Of a DNA stretch of 64,000 nucleotides, positions 33,313 to 42,268 are shown one piece after another. Under the pieces are notes generated by a model. It saw nothing but the letters and a program-made list of their open reading frames with translations. It had not been told where the DNA came from and did not search any database. Position 1 is the first letter of the stretch; every line of letters begins with the position of its first letter. The stretch covers positions 33,186-97,185 of the forward strand of contig DASYGT010000015.1 of assembly GCA_035999365.1 (NCBI GenBank), in the 5' to 3' direction. The DNA comes from DASYGT01 sp035999365 (lineage in GTDB: Bacteria > Actinomycetota > Actinomycetes > Mycobacteriales > Jatrophihabitantaceae). Both the position numbers and the translations under genes were made by a program.

Positions 33313-33549
33313 GTGACGGATCACCGCGATGATGTCGGCACGAGTGCGGAAGTCCGCCTCGTCGAATCCTCGGACGGATGGCTGCTCACCGTCACGCCGG
33401 CGGGGCTGGCCATCCTCCTCGCCGGTGAGCAGGACGGCGCGGAGGAAGGGCACACCGAGATCACCGTCGAAGTGCGCCCGAACCTCGTACCCGGCGACCC
33501 ATTTGTCGCGACGGTGCAGATCGCCGAACTCACGCCGGAACGGGCCTGA
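33313..33549 (+). CDS. Small acidic hypothetical protein (78 aa)
   Basis: A strongly acidic protein starting MTDHRDDVGTSAEVRLVESS with a beta-rich pattern (GWLLTVTPAGLAILLAGEQ). A GGAAGG ribosome-binding site precedes GTG 33313. No family is recognised. It is convergent with the RDD gene, 32 bp away, and is 69 bp downstream of the thioesterase gene; a -10-like TAGTGT at 33262 suggests its own promoter. Confidence 0.65.
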   Translation: MTDHRDDVGTSAEVRLVESSDGWLLTVTPAGLAILLAGEQDGAEEGHTEITVEVRPNLVPGDPFVATVQIAELTPERA

Positions 33550-33581
33550 CCAACCCGTAGTGCAGGGCCCCGAGCGCCAAG

Positions 33582-34169
33582 TCAGGCGCCTGGTATCACG
33601 TTGTTCGGGTCGTGAAGCACCACCGTGCTGGCCACGACGTCGTGCAGCGTCTTGTGTTCCTTGCCCGCGAGCATCATCACGAACGAGACCACCGGGGTGA
33701 TGGGACTGACGATCCCGTCGACCAGACGGCCGAGGATTTCGCGCAACGCCATGACGCCGAAGGAGGCCGGCTGCTGATCGGCCGGGCGCCATACGCGCAT
33801 CTTGAGGACCTTCAGCGCCGGCGTCTGGCCGCGTCCCCACAGGATGATCCCCCAGATCAGGTAGCCGATCACCAGCGTGACGATGACCAGCCCGATCGAC
33901 AGGAACCACGCTCCGATGCGCCGTCCGACCGGGGCCAGCTGGGTTCCGTTCGGCAGCGCGAGGCCGCTGGCCTGATCGACGTACATCCCGGGAGGGGCGC
34001 TGACCTGCCCGTAGCCGTATTCGGGCTGGACCGGCGGGGCCGCCGGGAACCCCTGTGGCGTCGAGTAGGACTCCGTCGGCTGATATCCGGGCGACGGCGC
34101 AGCCGCGGGAGGAGGGGACGGAGGCGGTGTGCCGCCTGGCTGCTGGTTCGGATCGTTCGGGACGGTCAT
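33582..34169 (-). CDS. RDD family membrane protein
   Basis: A 195-residue protein. Residues 1-75 are cytosolic and rich in Pro, Gln and Tyr. Residues 77-195 form an RDD domain: APVGRRIGAWFLSIGLVIV, IIWGRGQTPALKVLKMRVW and HKTLHDVVASTVVL. Three membrane helices are expected. RDD proteins are poorly understood; some are Na+/H+ antiporters or toxins' partners. Start ATG 34169. It is followed across a 66-bp gap by the deaminase gene on the same strand. Confidence 0.85.
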   Translation of the reverse strand: MTVPNDPNQQPGGTPPPSPPPAAAPSPGYQPTESYSTPQGFPAAPPVQPEYGYGQVSAPPGMYVDQASGLALPNGTQLAPVGRRIGAWFLSIGLVIVTLVIGYLIWGIILWGRGQTPALKVLKMRVWRPADQQPASFGVMALREILGRLVDGIVSPITPVVSFVMMLAGKEHKTLHDVVASTVVLHDPNNVIPGA

Positions 34170-34235
34170 CGATCGGCTCCTTCGCGGACGGCTGACGGGC
34201 CCTTCGGTGGTCCGGCGTTCGCACTCTAGCGGCGA

Positions 34236-34688
34236 TCAGTCCTCCCCGATGTCCTCGTTCCACAGAGACGGGTGCGTGGCGATGAAGTCAGTCATGAGCT
34301 GCACGCAGGTGGGATCGTCGAGAAGGACGACGGCGACGCCGTTCTCGGCGAGCCAATCGTGACCACCGTAGAAGGTGCGGGCTTCGCCGATGACGACCCG
34401 CGAGATGCCGAACTGCCTGATCAGACCGCTGCAATACCAGCACGGCGACAGGGTTGTCACCATCGTTGTGCCACGGTAGGAAGCCTGGCGGCCTGCGTTG
34501 CGAAAGGCGGCCGTTTCGCCGTGCATGGAGGGATCGTCGTCCTGCACGCGGCGGTTGTGCCCACGACCCAAGAGCGACCCGTCCCGACCGAACAGCGCCC
34601 CACCGATCGGGATGCCCCCTTCGGCGAGCCCGAGCCGTGCCTCCTCGACAGCGACGTCGAGCCAGGCACGAGGATCGAACTCGCTCAC
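34236..34688 (-). CDS. Cytosine-deaminase-like nucleobase deaminase
   Basis: A 150-residue zinc deaminase of the cytidine deaminase-like fold. The zinc/proton-shuttle motif HGETAAF and the LSPCWYCSGLI cysteine pair are intact. The plan (short protein, GGALFGRDGSLLGRGHNRR) resembles the yeast-type cytosine deaminase rather than TadA. It overlaps the upstream permease by 4 bases, so uptake and deamination of cytosine (or a related base) to uracil is the likely pathway. Guanine or another base as substrate is not excluded. Confidence 0.85.
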   Translation of the reverse strand: MSEFDPRAWLDVAVEEARLGLAEGGIPIGGALFGRDGSLLGRGHNRRVQDDDPSMHGETAAFRNAGRQASYRGTTMVTTLSPCWYCSGLIRQFGISRVVIGEARTFYGGHDWLAENGVAVVLLDDPTCVQLMTDFIATHPSLWNEDIGED

Positions 34689-36082
34689 GTGTCCGCGCGT
34701 GGCCGCAGCAGTCTGAACAGGACGTAGTAGCTGACCGCCGAGATGACGAAGCCGACCTCGAAGGTGATGTCACCGATGCCGGGGTGATGCTTCGGAATCG
34801 GCGCGAGGTACTTCGACTGGTTGCTGAACAACCAGATCGAGACGGCCATGCCGAGAGCCATCGCGATCGGGCCGGCCCAGTTCTGGTATTTGGTGTCTTC
34901 GACGATTCGATCGATCTTCGATCCGCGCCTGAGCCATCGGTCCACAAACACGACCGCGAGCCACGGTGCGATCCAGTACGCGATCACGAGGAGGAAGTTC
35001 TCGTACTTCTTGCCGGCGTCATGCAGGCCGGTGAATGCGACGACCAGGCCGACGGCTCCGAACACGACGGCGACGATCGCCCGGCGCAGCGCAAGGGGCA
35101 GCTTGATCCCCATCGCCAGGAACGACATCGCACCCGAGTAGATGTTGAGCACGTTCGCAGATACCGCACCGACGGCGATGGCAAGCAGGGTCAGATCCGC
35201 GATCCAGCCCGGCATGATGCCGGTGAAGTCCGATGTCGGGTTGTTCGACGGGGTGGCGACGGCCGTGACGGACGCGGCACCCGCCAGTTCGAGAACGACG
35301 CACGACACGAAGATTCCCAGCCCCGCGTACCAGCCGACGGCCTTCTCGTTGGCCTTCGGTGCCTGGTATCGGGTGTAGTCCGACGCGTACGGATTCCACC
35401 CTGCTGCGTAACCGAAAGCCGCCCCGACCTCGATGAGGAACGCACCGATCGTGGGTATGCCACCGGCCGCATGCGCTCCCAGGTGGGCCTTGTTGAACAC
35501 GGTCACCGTGGCGATCACGAACACGACCGCCAGGAACGGGAAGACGAACCGCTCGAACGTGTGCACCAGGTTGTGCCCGAAGAATGCGACAGCAATCTGC
35601 ACGAGCACGATGAGGACGAGCGCCAAACCCTTCGGCATGTGCCACAAGGTGTTCAGGGCGTAGGCGCCGCTGACACTGTTGACTGCGAACCAACCGATGC
35701 CCGCCGTAACCGACATGAGGCCAGTCGGAAGGATGTTGCCGAGAAAGCCGAAGGCGCTGCGGCCGATGACCATCTGGGGCAGGCCGTGCTTTGGTCCCCA
35801 CGTCGAGAGCACACCCTGTGACAGGGCACCTCCGCCCGTGCCGATGACGATTGCCAGCGCCGCCATCCAGAACGACAGTCCGAAGAACAGCACGCCGATG
35901 ACACCGACGAAGACCGTCGCGAACTCGAGATTCGGCGACATCCACGTCCACAGCAAGTCGATCGGTTTGCCGTGGCGTTCGGACAGCGGGATGAACTCCA
36001 CACCGCCTGGTTCGACGGCCACGACCTTCTCGCCGTAGCCACGCGACGGATCCTGCTGATGAGCGGTTGACGTCTCGACCAT
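34685..36082 (-). CDS. NCS1-family nucleobase permease (cytosine/purine type)
   Basis: A 465-residue transporter with 12 predicted helices. The segments YKVVAVEPGGVEFIPLSERH-like N-terminus, WTWMSPNLEFATVFVGVIGV and GYAAGWNPYASDYTRY fit the cytosine permease branch of NCS1. It imports a nucleobase with a cation. Start ATG 36082 has GGGAGAG upstream; an earlier TTG-type start at 36103 has no support. The stop overlaps the deaminase start, forming a salvage pair in which the permease is the first gene. Confidence 0.9.
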   Translation of the reverse strand: MVETSTAHQQDPSRGYGEKVVAVEPGGVEFIPLSERHGKPIDLLWTWMSPNLEFATVFVGVIGVLFFGLSFWMAALAIVIGTGGGALSQGVLSTWGPKHGLPQMVIGRSAFGFLGNILPTGLMSVTAGIGWFAVNSVSGAYALNTLWHMPKGLALVLIVLVQIAVAFFGHNLVHTFERFVFPFLAVVFVIATVTVFNKAHLGAHAAGGIPTIGAFLIEVGAAFGYAAGWNPYASDYTRYQAPKANEKAVGWYAGLGIFVSCVVLELAGAASVTAVATPSNNPTSDFTGIMPGWIADLTLLAIAVGAVSANVLNIYSGAMSFLAMGIKLPLALRRAIVAVVFGAVGLVVAFTGLHDAGKKYENFLLVIAYWIAPWLAVVFVDRWLRRGSKIDRIVEDTKYQNWAGPIAMALGMAVSIWLFSNQSKYLAPIPKHHPGIGDITFEVGFVISAVSYYVLFRLLRPRADT

Positions 36083-36148
36083 GCGCGACACTCTCCCAGG
36101 CAAGAATGAAACCTGCTACCCGTGCAGGACGGGTGGCATGCTCGTGGC

Positions 36149-36643
36149 ATGAGCTGGCATGCGCTCCTGCCGTGCGATGAGACCTACTTCGATGCGGCAC
36201 CGTACGTCTACCGGTATCCGGTAGAGCTCGGTGTACCTCCGGAGCGCGTGTGGTCGGCCCTCACTTCGGACCGTTCGATGGCGGACTGGGGGCTCGGCCT
36301 GCATTCGCTGCGCTGGACCTCGCCCCGCCCCTTCGGCGTCGGCACCACTCGCGAGGTCGTTCTGCCCGGCAAGGTGATGGCCGTCCGAGAACGGTTCTTC
36401 CGCTGGGACGAAGGGGTACGCAAATCCTTTCACGGGACCGAGATCAACCGACCTGTACTGGCTCGGTTCGCCGAGGACTACCTCGTGGAGCCGACCGCCG
36501 ACGGCTGTCGGTTCACCTGGACGATCGCCTTCGAACCCAACGATCGCTCCGGTCCGTTGCTGCGGTTGACCAGTCCGTTGAACCGGTTGGCGTTCCGGTC
36601 GGTGCCCTACCGGGCGAAGGCGTACTTCGGCAAGCATTCCTGA
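36149..36643 (+). CDS. SRPBCC-family protein (164 aa)
   Basis: A START-like ligand-binding protein: YRYPVELGVPPERVWSALTS at the N-terminus and a C-terminal amphipathic helix near LLRLTSPLNRLAFRSVPYRA. The SRPBCC fold binds hydrophobic ligands in a deep cavity; the ligand is not known. I chose ATG 36149 (MSWHALLPCDETYFDA). It is divergent from the permease operon. A fused SRPBCC domain also occurs at 14650. Confidence 0.72.
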   Translation: MSWHALLPCDETYFDAAPYVYRYPVELGVPPERVWSALTSDRSMADWGLGLHSLRWTSPRPFGVGTTREVVLPGKVMAVRERFFRWDEGVRKSFHGTEINRPVLARFAEDYLVEPTADGCRFTWTIAFEPNDRSGPLLRLTSPLNRLAFRSVPYRAKAYFGKHS

Positions 36644-36722
36644 CCCGCTGACCCGATCGCTTGCCGCAGGACCGGCACTGGTCGTAGCTTGACCCGATCC
36701 GATCCAGCGGGGGGACTCGACC

Positions 36723-37421
36723 ATGACACGCACCTCAGCCTTCCGACGTGCCTCGGCGGCGACGCTGATCGCCGCAGCCGTATTCGCGGGCACGGCGGGC
36801 GTTTCCGCCGCAGCAGCGGCCGTCGCGACCACCGCCTCGACCTCGAGCAGTTCCACGGTCATCGCCGGCCGTTCGGCGACGCTCACCATCACACTGCGCA
36901 GCGGGACCACCGGCGCGATCATCCCTGGTGTCGTCGTCAAGCTGTGGTCTCGCCCGTCAAGTTCCGCGGCGTGGACGTTCGTCGCGTCGGCAACCACGTC
37001 GTCAAGCGGGGTGGCTTCGGTCGTCGTGAAGCCGCTGCACAACACGCAGTACGAGTGGACGTTCGCGGGCAACAGCCAGTTCCAGCCCGTCACGAGCGGC
37101 GTCGTCACCCTCCTCGTCGCGCAGGCCATCTCGATCACCGCCAACCACCCCAGCGCGACGACGCTGAACGTATGGGGTGGGGTTACCCCGAACGAGACGG
37201 GTCAGATCGTCGTGCTGCAGCGGCTGATCAACGGCGTGTGGACGAGCCTCGGCAGTGGCGCCGTCATCAAGTCTCAGACTCTGCCGAACGGGGTGACGGC
37301 GACGAGTTACCTGTTCCACCTCGGCGGGCTCACCCTGCACTCCTACGTCTTGCGCGCCACGCGTGCGGCGACGGCCACGAACGTCGCAGGTGTGTCGGCG
37401 ACGCTGACCGTCTCGTTCTGA
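36723..37421 (+). CDS. Secreted Ig-like beta protein (232 aa)
   Basis: Residues 1-30 are a classic Sec signal peptide (MTRTSAFRRASAATLIAAAV, cleavage after an Ala-rich stretch). The rest is Thr/Ser/Val-rich beta structure in two Ig-like halves (STVIAGRSATLTITLRSGTT and ISITANHPSATTLNVWGGVT). A GGGGG tract and GAC lie before the ATG. No cysteines or enzymatic motifs are seen. It may be a surface adhesin-like or cell-wall protein; it is not in an operon and is convergent with the flavoprotein gene. Confidence 0.75.
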   Translation: MTRTSAFRRASAATLIAAAVFAGTAGVSAAAAAVATTASTSSSSTVIAGRSATLTITLRSGTTGAIIPGVVVKLWSRPSSSAAWTFVASATTSSSGVASVVVKPLHNTQYEWTFAGNSQFQPVTSGVVTLLVAQAISITANHPSATTLNVWGGVTPNETGQIVVLQRLINGVWTSLGSGAVIKSQTLPNGVTATSYLFHLGGLTLHSYVLRATRAATATNVAGVSATLTVSF

Positions 37422-37454
37422 CGACGCGGGCTGGCGGGTTCCGCAAGGGACCCG

Positions 37455-39110
37455 TCAGCCGACAGCGGCCGCCGCAGCGCGACCCGCGGCGCGGCCGCTG
37501 AAGATGCAGCCACCCAGGAACGTCCCCTCGAGGGCGCGGTATCCATGCACGCCGCCTCCGCCGAACCCGGCCACCTCGCCCGCGGCATACAGACCGCCGA
37601 TCGCTGCGCCGGCGGCATCGAGCACGCGCGAATCGAGGTCGGTGTTCAGACCGCCCAAGGTCTTGCGGGTCAGGATGTTCAGCCGAACGGCGATCATCGG
37701 ACCTGCCTTGGGGTCGGTCAGCTTGTGCGGGGAGGCCACCCGGCTCACCTTGTCGGGGAAATAGGCGCGCGCCTGGCGCATGGCCGCGATCTGCAGATCC
37801 TTGGTGTAGTCGTTGTCCATCTCGCGATCGCGGGCGAGGATCTCGCGCCGAACCGTCTCGGCGTCGAGCAGCGGCTCGTCCGTGACCTTGTTCATCCGCT
37901 CGATGAGTTCGTCGAGGGTGTCGGCCTGAACGAAGTCGACACCCTTGTCGAGGAAACGGGCCACCGGTTCAGGCATGTCCGCGCGCGCCCGGTCGACGAC
38001 CTGACGCCAACTGCGACCGGTCAGGTCGGGGTTCTGCTCCGAGCCGGACAGCCCGAACTCCTTGCCGATGATCTTCTTGGTCAACACGAACCAGGTGTGG
38101 TCGTGGCCCGTCGTCATGATGTGCTCGAGGGTGCCGAGCGTGTCAAAACCGGGGAACAGCGGCACGGGCAGCCGGTTGCCGCGCGCGTCGAGCCACACCG
38201 ACGACGGCCCGGGCAGGATCCGGATGCCGTGGTTCGTCCAGATCGGGTCATAGTTGTGGATGCCCTCGACGTAGTGCCACATGCGGTCGCGATTCACCAC
38301 ACGGCCGCCGGCCGCCTCGGTGATCGCGATCATGCGGCCGTCGACGAAGTCGGGCACACCGGCGATCATGTTCTTGGGCGGAGTACCCATCCGCGCCGGC
38401 CAGTTCTGCCGCACGAGGTCGAAGTTTCCGCCGATGCCGCCAGAGGTCACGATCACGGCCTGTGCGGAGTAGTGGAACTCCCCGATCTCGACGCGTGAAC
38501 TCGGCGCCGCGCGCGGCACACTCGACGGTTCGAGCACGTGCCCGCGGACTCCGTCGACGACACTCCCGCTCATGGTGAGTTCGTCGACTCGATGGCGGAA
38601 GGCGAACCGGAGCAGACCGCGCTCGGCGCTTTCCTTGGCCTTGGCGACGAACGGGGCGATCAAGCCCGGGCCCGTGCCCCACGTGATGTGGAACCGCGGG
38701 ACCGAGTTGCCGTGCCCGGTGGCGGTGTAGCCACCGCGCTCGGCCCATCCGACGATGGGGAAGAACCGGACGCCGCGTTCATGTAGCCACGCGCGCTTCT
38801 CCCCGGCAGCGAAGTTGACGTAGGCCTCCGCCCAGCGCCGGGGCCACACGTCCTCGTCGTCGAGTCGATCGAAGGCGGCGGTGCCGAGCCAGTCCTGCCA
38901 CGCGAGTTCCAGGGAGTCCTTGATCCGCATCCGCCGCTGCTCGGGCGAATCGACGAAGAACAGCCCGCCGAAGGACCAGAAGGCCTGTCCCCCGAGGGAT
39001 TGGTCGCCTTCCTGGTCGACGAGCAGCACGCGGCGCCCGGCGGAGGTGAGCTCGCAGGCCGCTACCAGCCCGGCCAGACCGGCGCCCACCACGATCACGT
39101 CCGCGTCCAC
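37455..39110 (-). CDS. FAD-binding dehydrogenase (3-ketosteroid dehydrogenase-like)
   Basis: A 551-residue flavoprotein of the FAD_binding_2 family. The N-terminal FAD-binding motif is VVGAGLAGLVAACELTSAG, and SLGGQAFWSFGGLF follows. The C-terminal GGLYAAGEVAGFGGGGVHGY is the second FAD contact. Proteins of this length with this C-terminus are annotated as FAD-binding dehydrogenases or KstD-like; a true 3-ketosteroid-delta1 role is not shown. It is the last protein-coding gene before tRNA-Thr, on the same strand, 19 bp from the tRNA 3' end. Confidence 0.85.
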   Translation of the reverse strand: MDADVIVVGAGLAGLVAACELTSAGRRVLLVDQEGDQSLGGQAFWSFGGLFFVDSPEQRRMRIKDSLELAWQDWLGTAAFDRLDDEDVWPRRWAEAYVNFAAGEKRAWLHERGVRFFPIVGWAERGGYTATGHGNSVPRFHITWGTGPGLIAPFVAKAKESAERGLLRFAFRHRVDELTMSGSVVDGVRGHVLEPSSVPRAAPSSRVEIGEFHYSAQAVIVTSGGIGGNFDLVRQNWPARMGTPPKNMIAGVPDFVDGRMIAITEAAGGRVVNRDRMWHYVEGIHNYDPIWTNHGIRILPGPSSVWLDARGNRLPVPLFPGFDTLGTLEHIMTTGHDHTWFVLTKKIIGKEFGLSGSEQNPDLTGRSWRQVVDRARADMPEPVARFLDKGVDFVQADTLDELIERMNKVTDEPLLDAETVRREILARDREMDNDYTKDLQIAAMRQARAYFPDKVSRVASPHKLTDPKAGPMIAVRLNILTRKTLGGLNTDLDSRVLDAAGAAIGGLYAAGEVAGFGGGGVHGYRALEGTFLGGCIFSGRAAGRAAAAAVG

Positions 39111-39129
39111 GTCCGCCTCCTCGGTGGTC

Positions 39130-39206
39130 TGGAGCCGCCTGTCGGGATCGAACCGACGACCTATCGCTTACAAGGCGATCGCTCTGGCCATCTGAGCTAA
39201 GGCGGC
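39130..39206 (-). tRNA. tRNA-Thr (anticodon TGT)
   Basis: On the minus strand a full cloverleaf can be drawn: acceptor GCCGCCT with AGGCGGC, D-arm TAGCTCAGATGGCCAGAGC, anticodon stem ATCGC/GCGAT with loop CTTGTAA (anticodon TGT at 39172-39170), variable AGGTC and T-arm GTCGGTTCGATCCCGAC. The 3' discriminator T is followed by an encoded CCA (39132-39130). It reads ACA codons and should also read ACG and ACU to a degree. Confidence 0.97.
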
Positions 39207-39334
39207 GACGCGACGAGGCTACCGGGCGGCGATGAAACCCCGCAGGCTACTTCTCACGAACCACCCGGCAGACTACCTACGGTGCCGTAACGAGCACGGC
39301 CCGCCGCGACGAGGCCTGAGAGAAGGGGACCGGC

Positions 39335-40066
39335 GTGAGCCGACTGCACAAGCCCAAGGCCGGCTTCTGGATCCGATTCTGCGTCGCCCTCCTGTACCCG
39401 TTGGACGGCCTGCTGTTCCACATCAAGTGGCGCCACCTCGACCGCGTGCCCGCCCCGGACCGGGGTGGCGTGATCGTCGCGATCAACCACATCTCGATCA
39501 TCGACACAGTGCTCATGGCGCGGCTGGTGTGGCAGTCGGGTCGCGTGCCACGATTCATGATCAAGGCGGGCGTCTTCGCCAAGCCCGTGCTCAAGCAGAT
39601 CATGTACGGCGCGAAGCAGATCCCCGTCTACCGCGGGACGAGCGATGCGGCCGAATCCCTGCGCGACGCCGTCACCGCGCTCGAGCAAGGCGAAGCAGTG
39701 GTGATCTACCCGGAGGGGACGATCACCCGCGATCCCGGCCAGTGGCCGATGCAGGGCAAGACCGGCATCGCGCGGCTCGTCCTGCTCTCGCCGGACACCC
39801 CGGTGGTCCCCGTCGGGCAGTGGGGTGCACAGAAGCGCAAGGGGCAGTTCGCGCGCCGCATCCTGACGCGCGGCACGTCACTGGCGAGCGTCGGCGAGCC
39901 GTTGGACCTGAGCCGGTTCCGCGGTCAGGAGCCCACGGCCGCCACCCTGCGCGAGATCACCGACGAGATCATGTCGGCGATCCGCGCCGAGGTCGCATCG
40001 CTGCGCGACGAGCCCGCGCCGGCCGAGTTCCACGTCCCCGCGCGCAAGCGCGTCGACAAGCGCTGA
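39335..40066 (+). CDS. 1-acyl-sn-glycerol-3-phosphate acyltransferase (PlsC family)
   Basis: A 243-residue lysophospholipid acyltransferase. Catalytic HX4D is in AINHISIIDTVLMA; the substrate motif YPEGTITRDP is intact. An N-terminal hydrophobic segment (FWIRFCVALLYPLDGLLF) may sit on the membrane. It transfers acyl groups to lysophosphatidate or a related acceptor. GTG 39335 has GAGAAGGGG upstream. The acyl-CoA ligase at 40103 follows after 36 bp on the same strand, consistent with a shared acyl-CoA pathway. Confidence 0.9.
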   Translation: MSRLHKPKAGFWIRFCVALLYPLDGLLFHIKWRHLDRVPAPDRGGVIVAINHISIIDTVLMARLVWQSGRVPRFMIKAGVFAKPVLKQIMYGAKQIPVYRGTSDAAESLRDAVTALEQGEAVVIYPEGTITRDPGQWPMQGKTGIARLVLLSPDTPVVPVGQWGAQKRKGQFARRILTRGTSLASVGEPLDLSRFRGQEPTAATLREITDEIMSAIRAEVASLRDEPAPAEFHVPARKRVDKR

Positions 40067-40102
40067 GGTGGTGCGTCGCGCGCGGCGTGCTACGAATTGC
40101 CG

Positions 40103-41740
40103 GTGACCGAACTCGCTGACATGCAGCGTGTACTTGCCGACGTCCGCGAGCGGCTGCTCGCGCCGGGCGGAGCCTTCGAAGTGGTCGAGGAGGAGGTTCG
40201 CGGAATCCGTCTTCCGGTGTTCCGGAACCGTCGGCGCTCCTTCCATGAACTGCTCGTCGAGTCAGCCGCGCACGGCGAGCGCGAGTACCTCGTCGACGGC
40301 ACCCGCCGAGTCAGCTACGCCGAACATCTCGGTCTTGTCGCCTCACTTGCCATCGAGCTGCGCGACCGTTACGGAGTGGGCAAGGGCGACCGCGTCGCGA
40401 TCTTTGCGGGCAACTGCGCCGACTGGGTGATCTCGTTCTGGGCGGCAACCTGCCTGGGGGCGATTGCCGTCGGTTACAACGCGTGGTGGTCACGCCGTGA
40501 GGTCGCGTACGCCCTGGAGCACAGCAGCCCCTCTGTGGTGATTGCCGACGCGAAACGCGCGGCGTTGATCGATCCGGCGAGTACTGCAGCGGTGGTGCTG
40601 AGTATCGAACGCGACCTGCCCGCGCTCGAATCGGCGCACATCGATGCCGCACTGCCGATCGTCGACCTGGCCGAGGACGACCCCGCAGTCATCGTCTATA
40701 CGAGCGGGACCACCGGCTATCCGAAGGGCGCCCTGCACTCGCTGCGCAACCTGATGGCCGTCCTCGACTACCACCGGCTGGGCGATGCAGTGGCGGAGAC
40801 ATTCGGCCCGCGCACCTCGCCGCGGCGGGTACTGATGAGCTTGCCGCTGTTCCACATCGCGAGCCTGCACAACCTTGCTTTCCCACGGCTGGTCGCGGGC
40901 GACACGGTCGTCATCGACACCGGCAAGTTCGACATCGATCGCGTTCTCCGGCTGATCGAGCGTGAACGGATCACCAACTGGGCGATCGTGCCGACGATGG
41001 CTCATCGCCTGGTGAATGCGAACCTATCGGCCTACGACCTCTCCTCACTCGCCGCGTTGAGTATCAACTCGGCGCCCTCGTCAGTGCTGCTGAAGGACCG
41101 CATTCGTGCAGCAGTTCCTTCCATCCAGGGCACGTTGATCGACAGCTACGGCCTCACCGAGTCCTCCACTGCGGCGACGGTTGCGACGACGCTCGATCTC
41201 GCCCAATACCCGACGACCGTCGGGCGGCCCGTCGCCACCGTCAGCATCGAGATCAGGGATGAGAACAACCGTGCCGTAGGTGAAGGCGAGGACGGCGAGA
41301 TCTGCCTGCGCAGCGCGTTCAACATGATCGGCTATTGGGGCGACGACGAAGCGACCTCTGCGACGTTCGACATCGACGGTTGGATGCACACCGGCGACAT
41401 CGGGTTCCTGCGCGACGGCCTCCTCTTCATGAGCACGCGACGCAGTGATCTCATCCTGCGCGGTGGCGAGAACGTCTATCCCGCCGAGATCGAAGCCGTG
41501 TTGGACGAGCATCCGGATGTGATCGAGTGCTCGGTGTTCGGCGTCGCGCATCCGGATCTGGGCGAGGAGGTCGCGGCGGTGGTCGTGACGGGGCCGAACC
41601 CGCCCCCGGAGGACTCGCTGCGGGCCTTCGTGGCCGAACGTCTGGCGTACTACAAGGTGCCGTCGCGGTGGCGCTTCACGTCGACACCGCTGCCGCGTAC
41701 GGCGACCGGCAAAGTGGTGCGCGCGAGCGTCACGATCTGA
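40103..41740 (+). CDS. AMP-dependent acyl-CoA synthetase
   Basis: A 545-residue ANL ligase. It carries VIVYTSGTTGYPKGALHS (P-loop), DSYGLTESSTAATVAT (AMP site), MSTRRSDLILRGGENVYPAE and the C-terminal PRTATGKVVRASVTI lysine. The N-terminal region (about 40 residues) is longer than in many homologues. Substrate is likely a carboxylic acid of medium or long chain; it differs in sequence from the ligase at 25141. I chose GTG 40103 over TTG 40097. It probably shares a transcript with the acyltransferase just upstream. Confidence 0.9.
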   Translation: MTELADMQRVLADVRERLLAPGGAFEVVEEEVRGIRLPVFRNRRRSFHELLVESAAHGEREYLVDGTRRVSYAEHLGLVASLAIELRDRYGVGKGDRVAIFAGNCADWVISFWAATCLGAIAVGYNAWWSRREVAYALEHSSPSVVIADAKRAALIDPASTAAVVLSIERDLPALESAHIDAALPIVDLAEDDPAVIVYTSGTTGYPKGALHSLRNLMAVLDYHRLGDAVAETFGPRTSPRRVLMSLPLFHIASLHNLAFPRLVAGDTVVIDTGKFDIDRVLRLIERERITNWAIVPTMAHRLVNANLSAYDLSSLAALSINSAPSSVLLKDRIRAAVPSIQGTLIDSYGLTESSTAATVATTLDLAQYPTTVGRPVATVSIEIRDENNRAVGEGEDGEICLRSAFNMIGYWGDDEATSATFDIDGWMHTGDIGFLRDGLLFMSTRRSDLILRGGENVYPAEIEAVLDEHPDVIECSVFGVAHPDLGEEVAAVVVTGPNPPPEDSLRAFVAERLAYYKVPSRWRFTSTPLPRTATGKVVRASVTI

Positions 41741-41743
41741 GGT

Positions 41744-42217
41744 TCAGGCGACCGGCTTCTTGATCCGCGTGCGCGCGCTGCTCGAGCCTTTGAGGGGGAC
41801 GAGCCGCCCGGCCTTCGCCAAGCCTCGCGGAGGGCAATTCGCGTATACGGCTTCATAATCGCCCGCGCGGACGAGGTACGTCTCGTGCCAGATTCCGCTT
41901 CGATTGTCCGAACCGACCCGCTTCCAGTAGTTCCGCCACGCAACCGAATGCGGGTCGTCGCGGTCGCTTGCGAACGCCTCGAGATGTTCGAAGGATCGCC
42001 AGTACTGGACGATCGTCGGCAGCCCCAGCTCGTAGGCGAGCAGACCCTTCTCCGGGTTGGCGCTGAGGTGGTCGAGCATGTGCTTCATGCCGCGACGTCC
42101 ACCCAGGTCCCTGAACGTCCGGATCGGGTGCAGCGGGTCGAAGCGGGCGCCGATCAGGAAAACGACGAAGTCACCATCGATCTCGGCAGCGTGGCGTCCC
42201 TGCACCGCCTTGGCCAT
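41744..42217 (-). CDS. DUF4188 family protein
   Basis: A 157-residue protein with FVVFLIGARFDPLHPIRTFR, NPEKGLLAYELGLPTIVQYW and a C-terminal basic tail RTRIKKPVA. It matches DUF4188, a family near the ABM/monooxygenase-like ferredoxin fold with a conserved histidine (WHETYLVRAGDYEAVYANCP). The function is unknown. Start ATG 42217. It is convergent with the ligase gene, whose stop is three bases away, and lies downstream of rlmB on the same strand, 51 bp apart. Confidence 0.78.
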   Translation of the reverse strand: MAKAVQGRHAAEIDGDFVVFLIGARFDPLHPIRTFRDLGGRRGMKHMLDHLSANPEKGLLAYELGLPTIVQYWRSFEHLEAFASDRDDPHSVAWRNYWKRVGSDNRSGIWHETYLVRAGDYEAVYANCPPRGLAKAGRLVPLKGSSSARTRIKKPVA

Positions 42218-42268
42218 GGCCCGCCCCTTCCTCGCGTGCGCCGATCGTGCCTCGTGGGGCGACGCGGG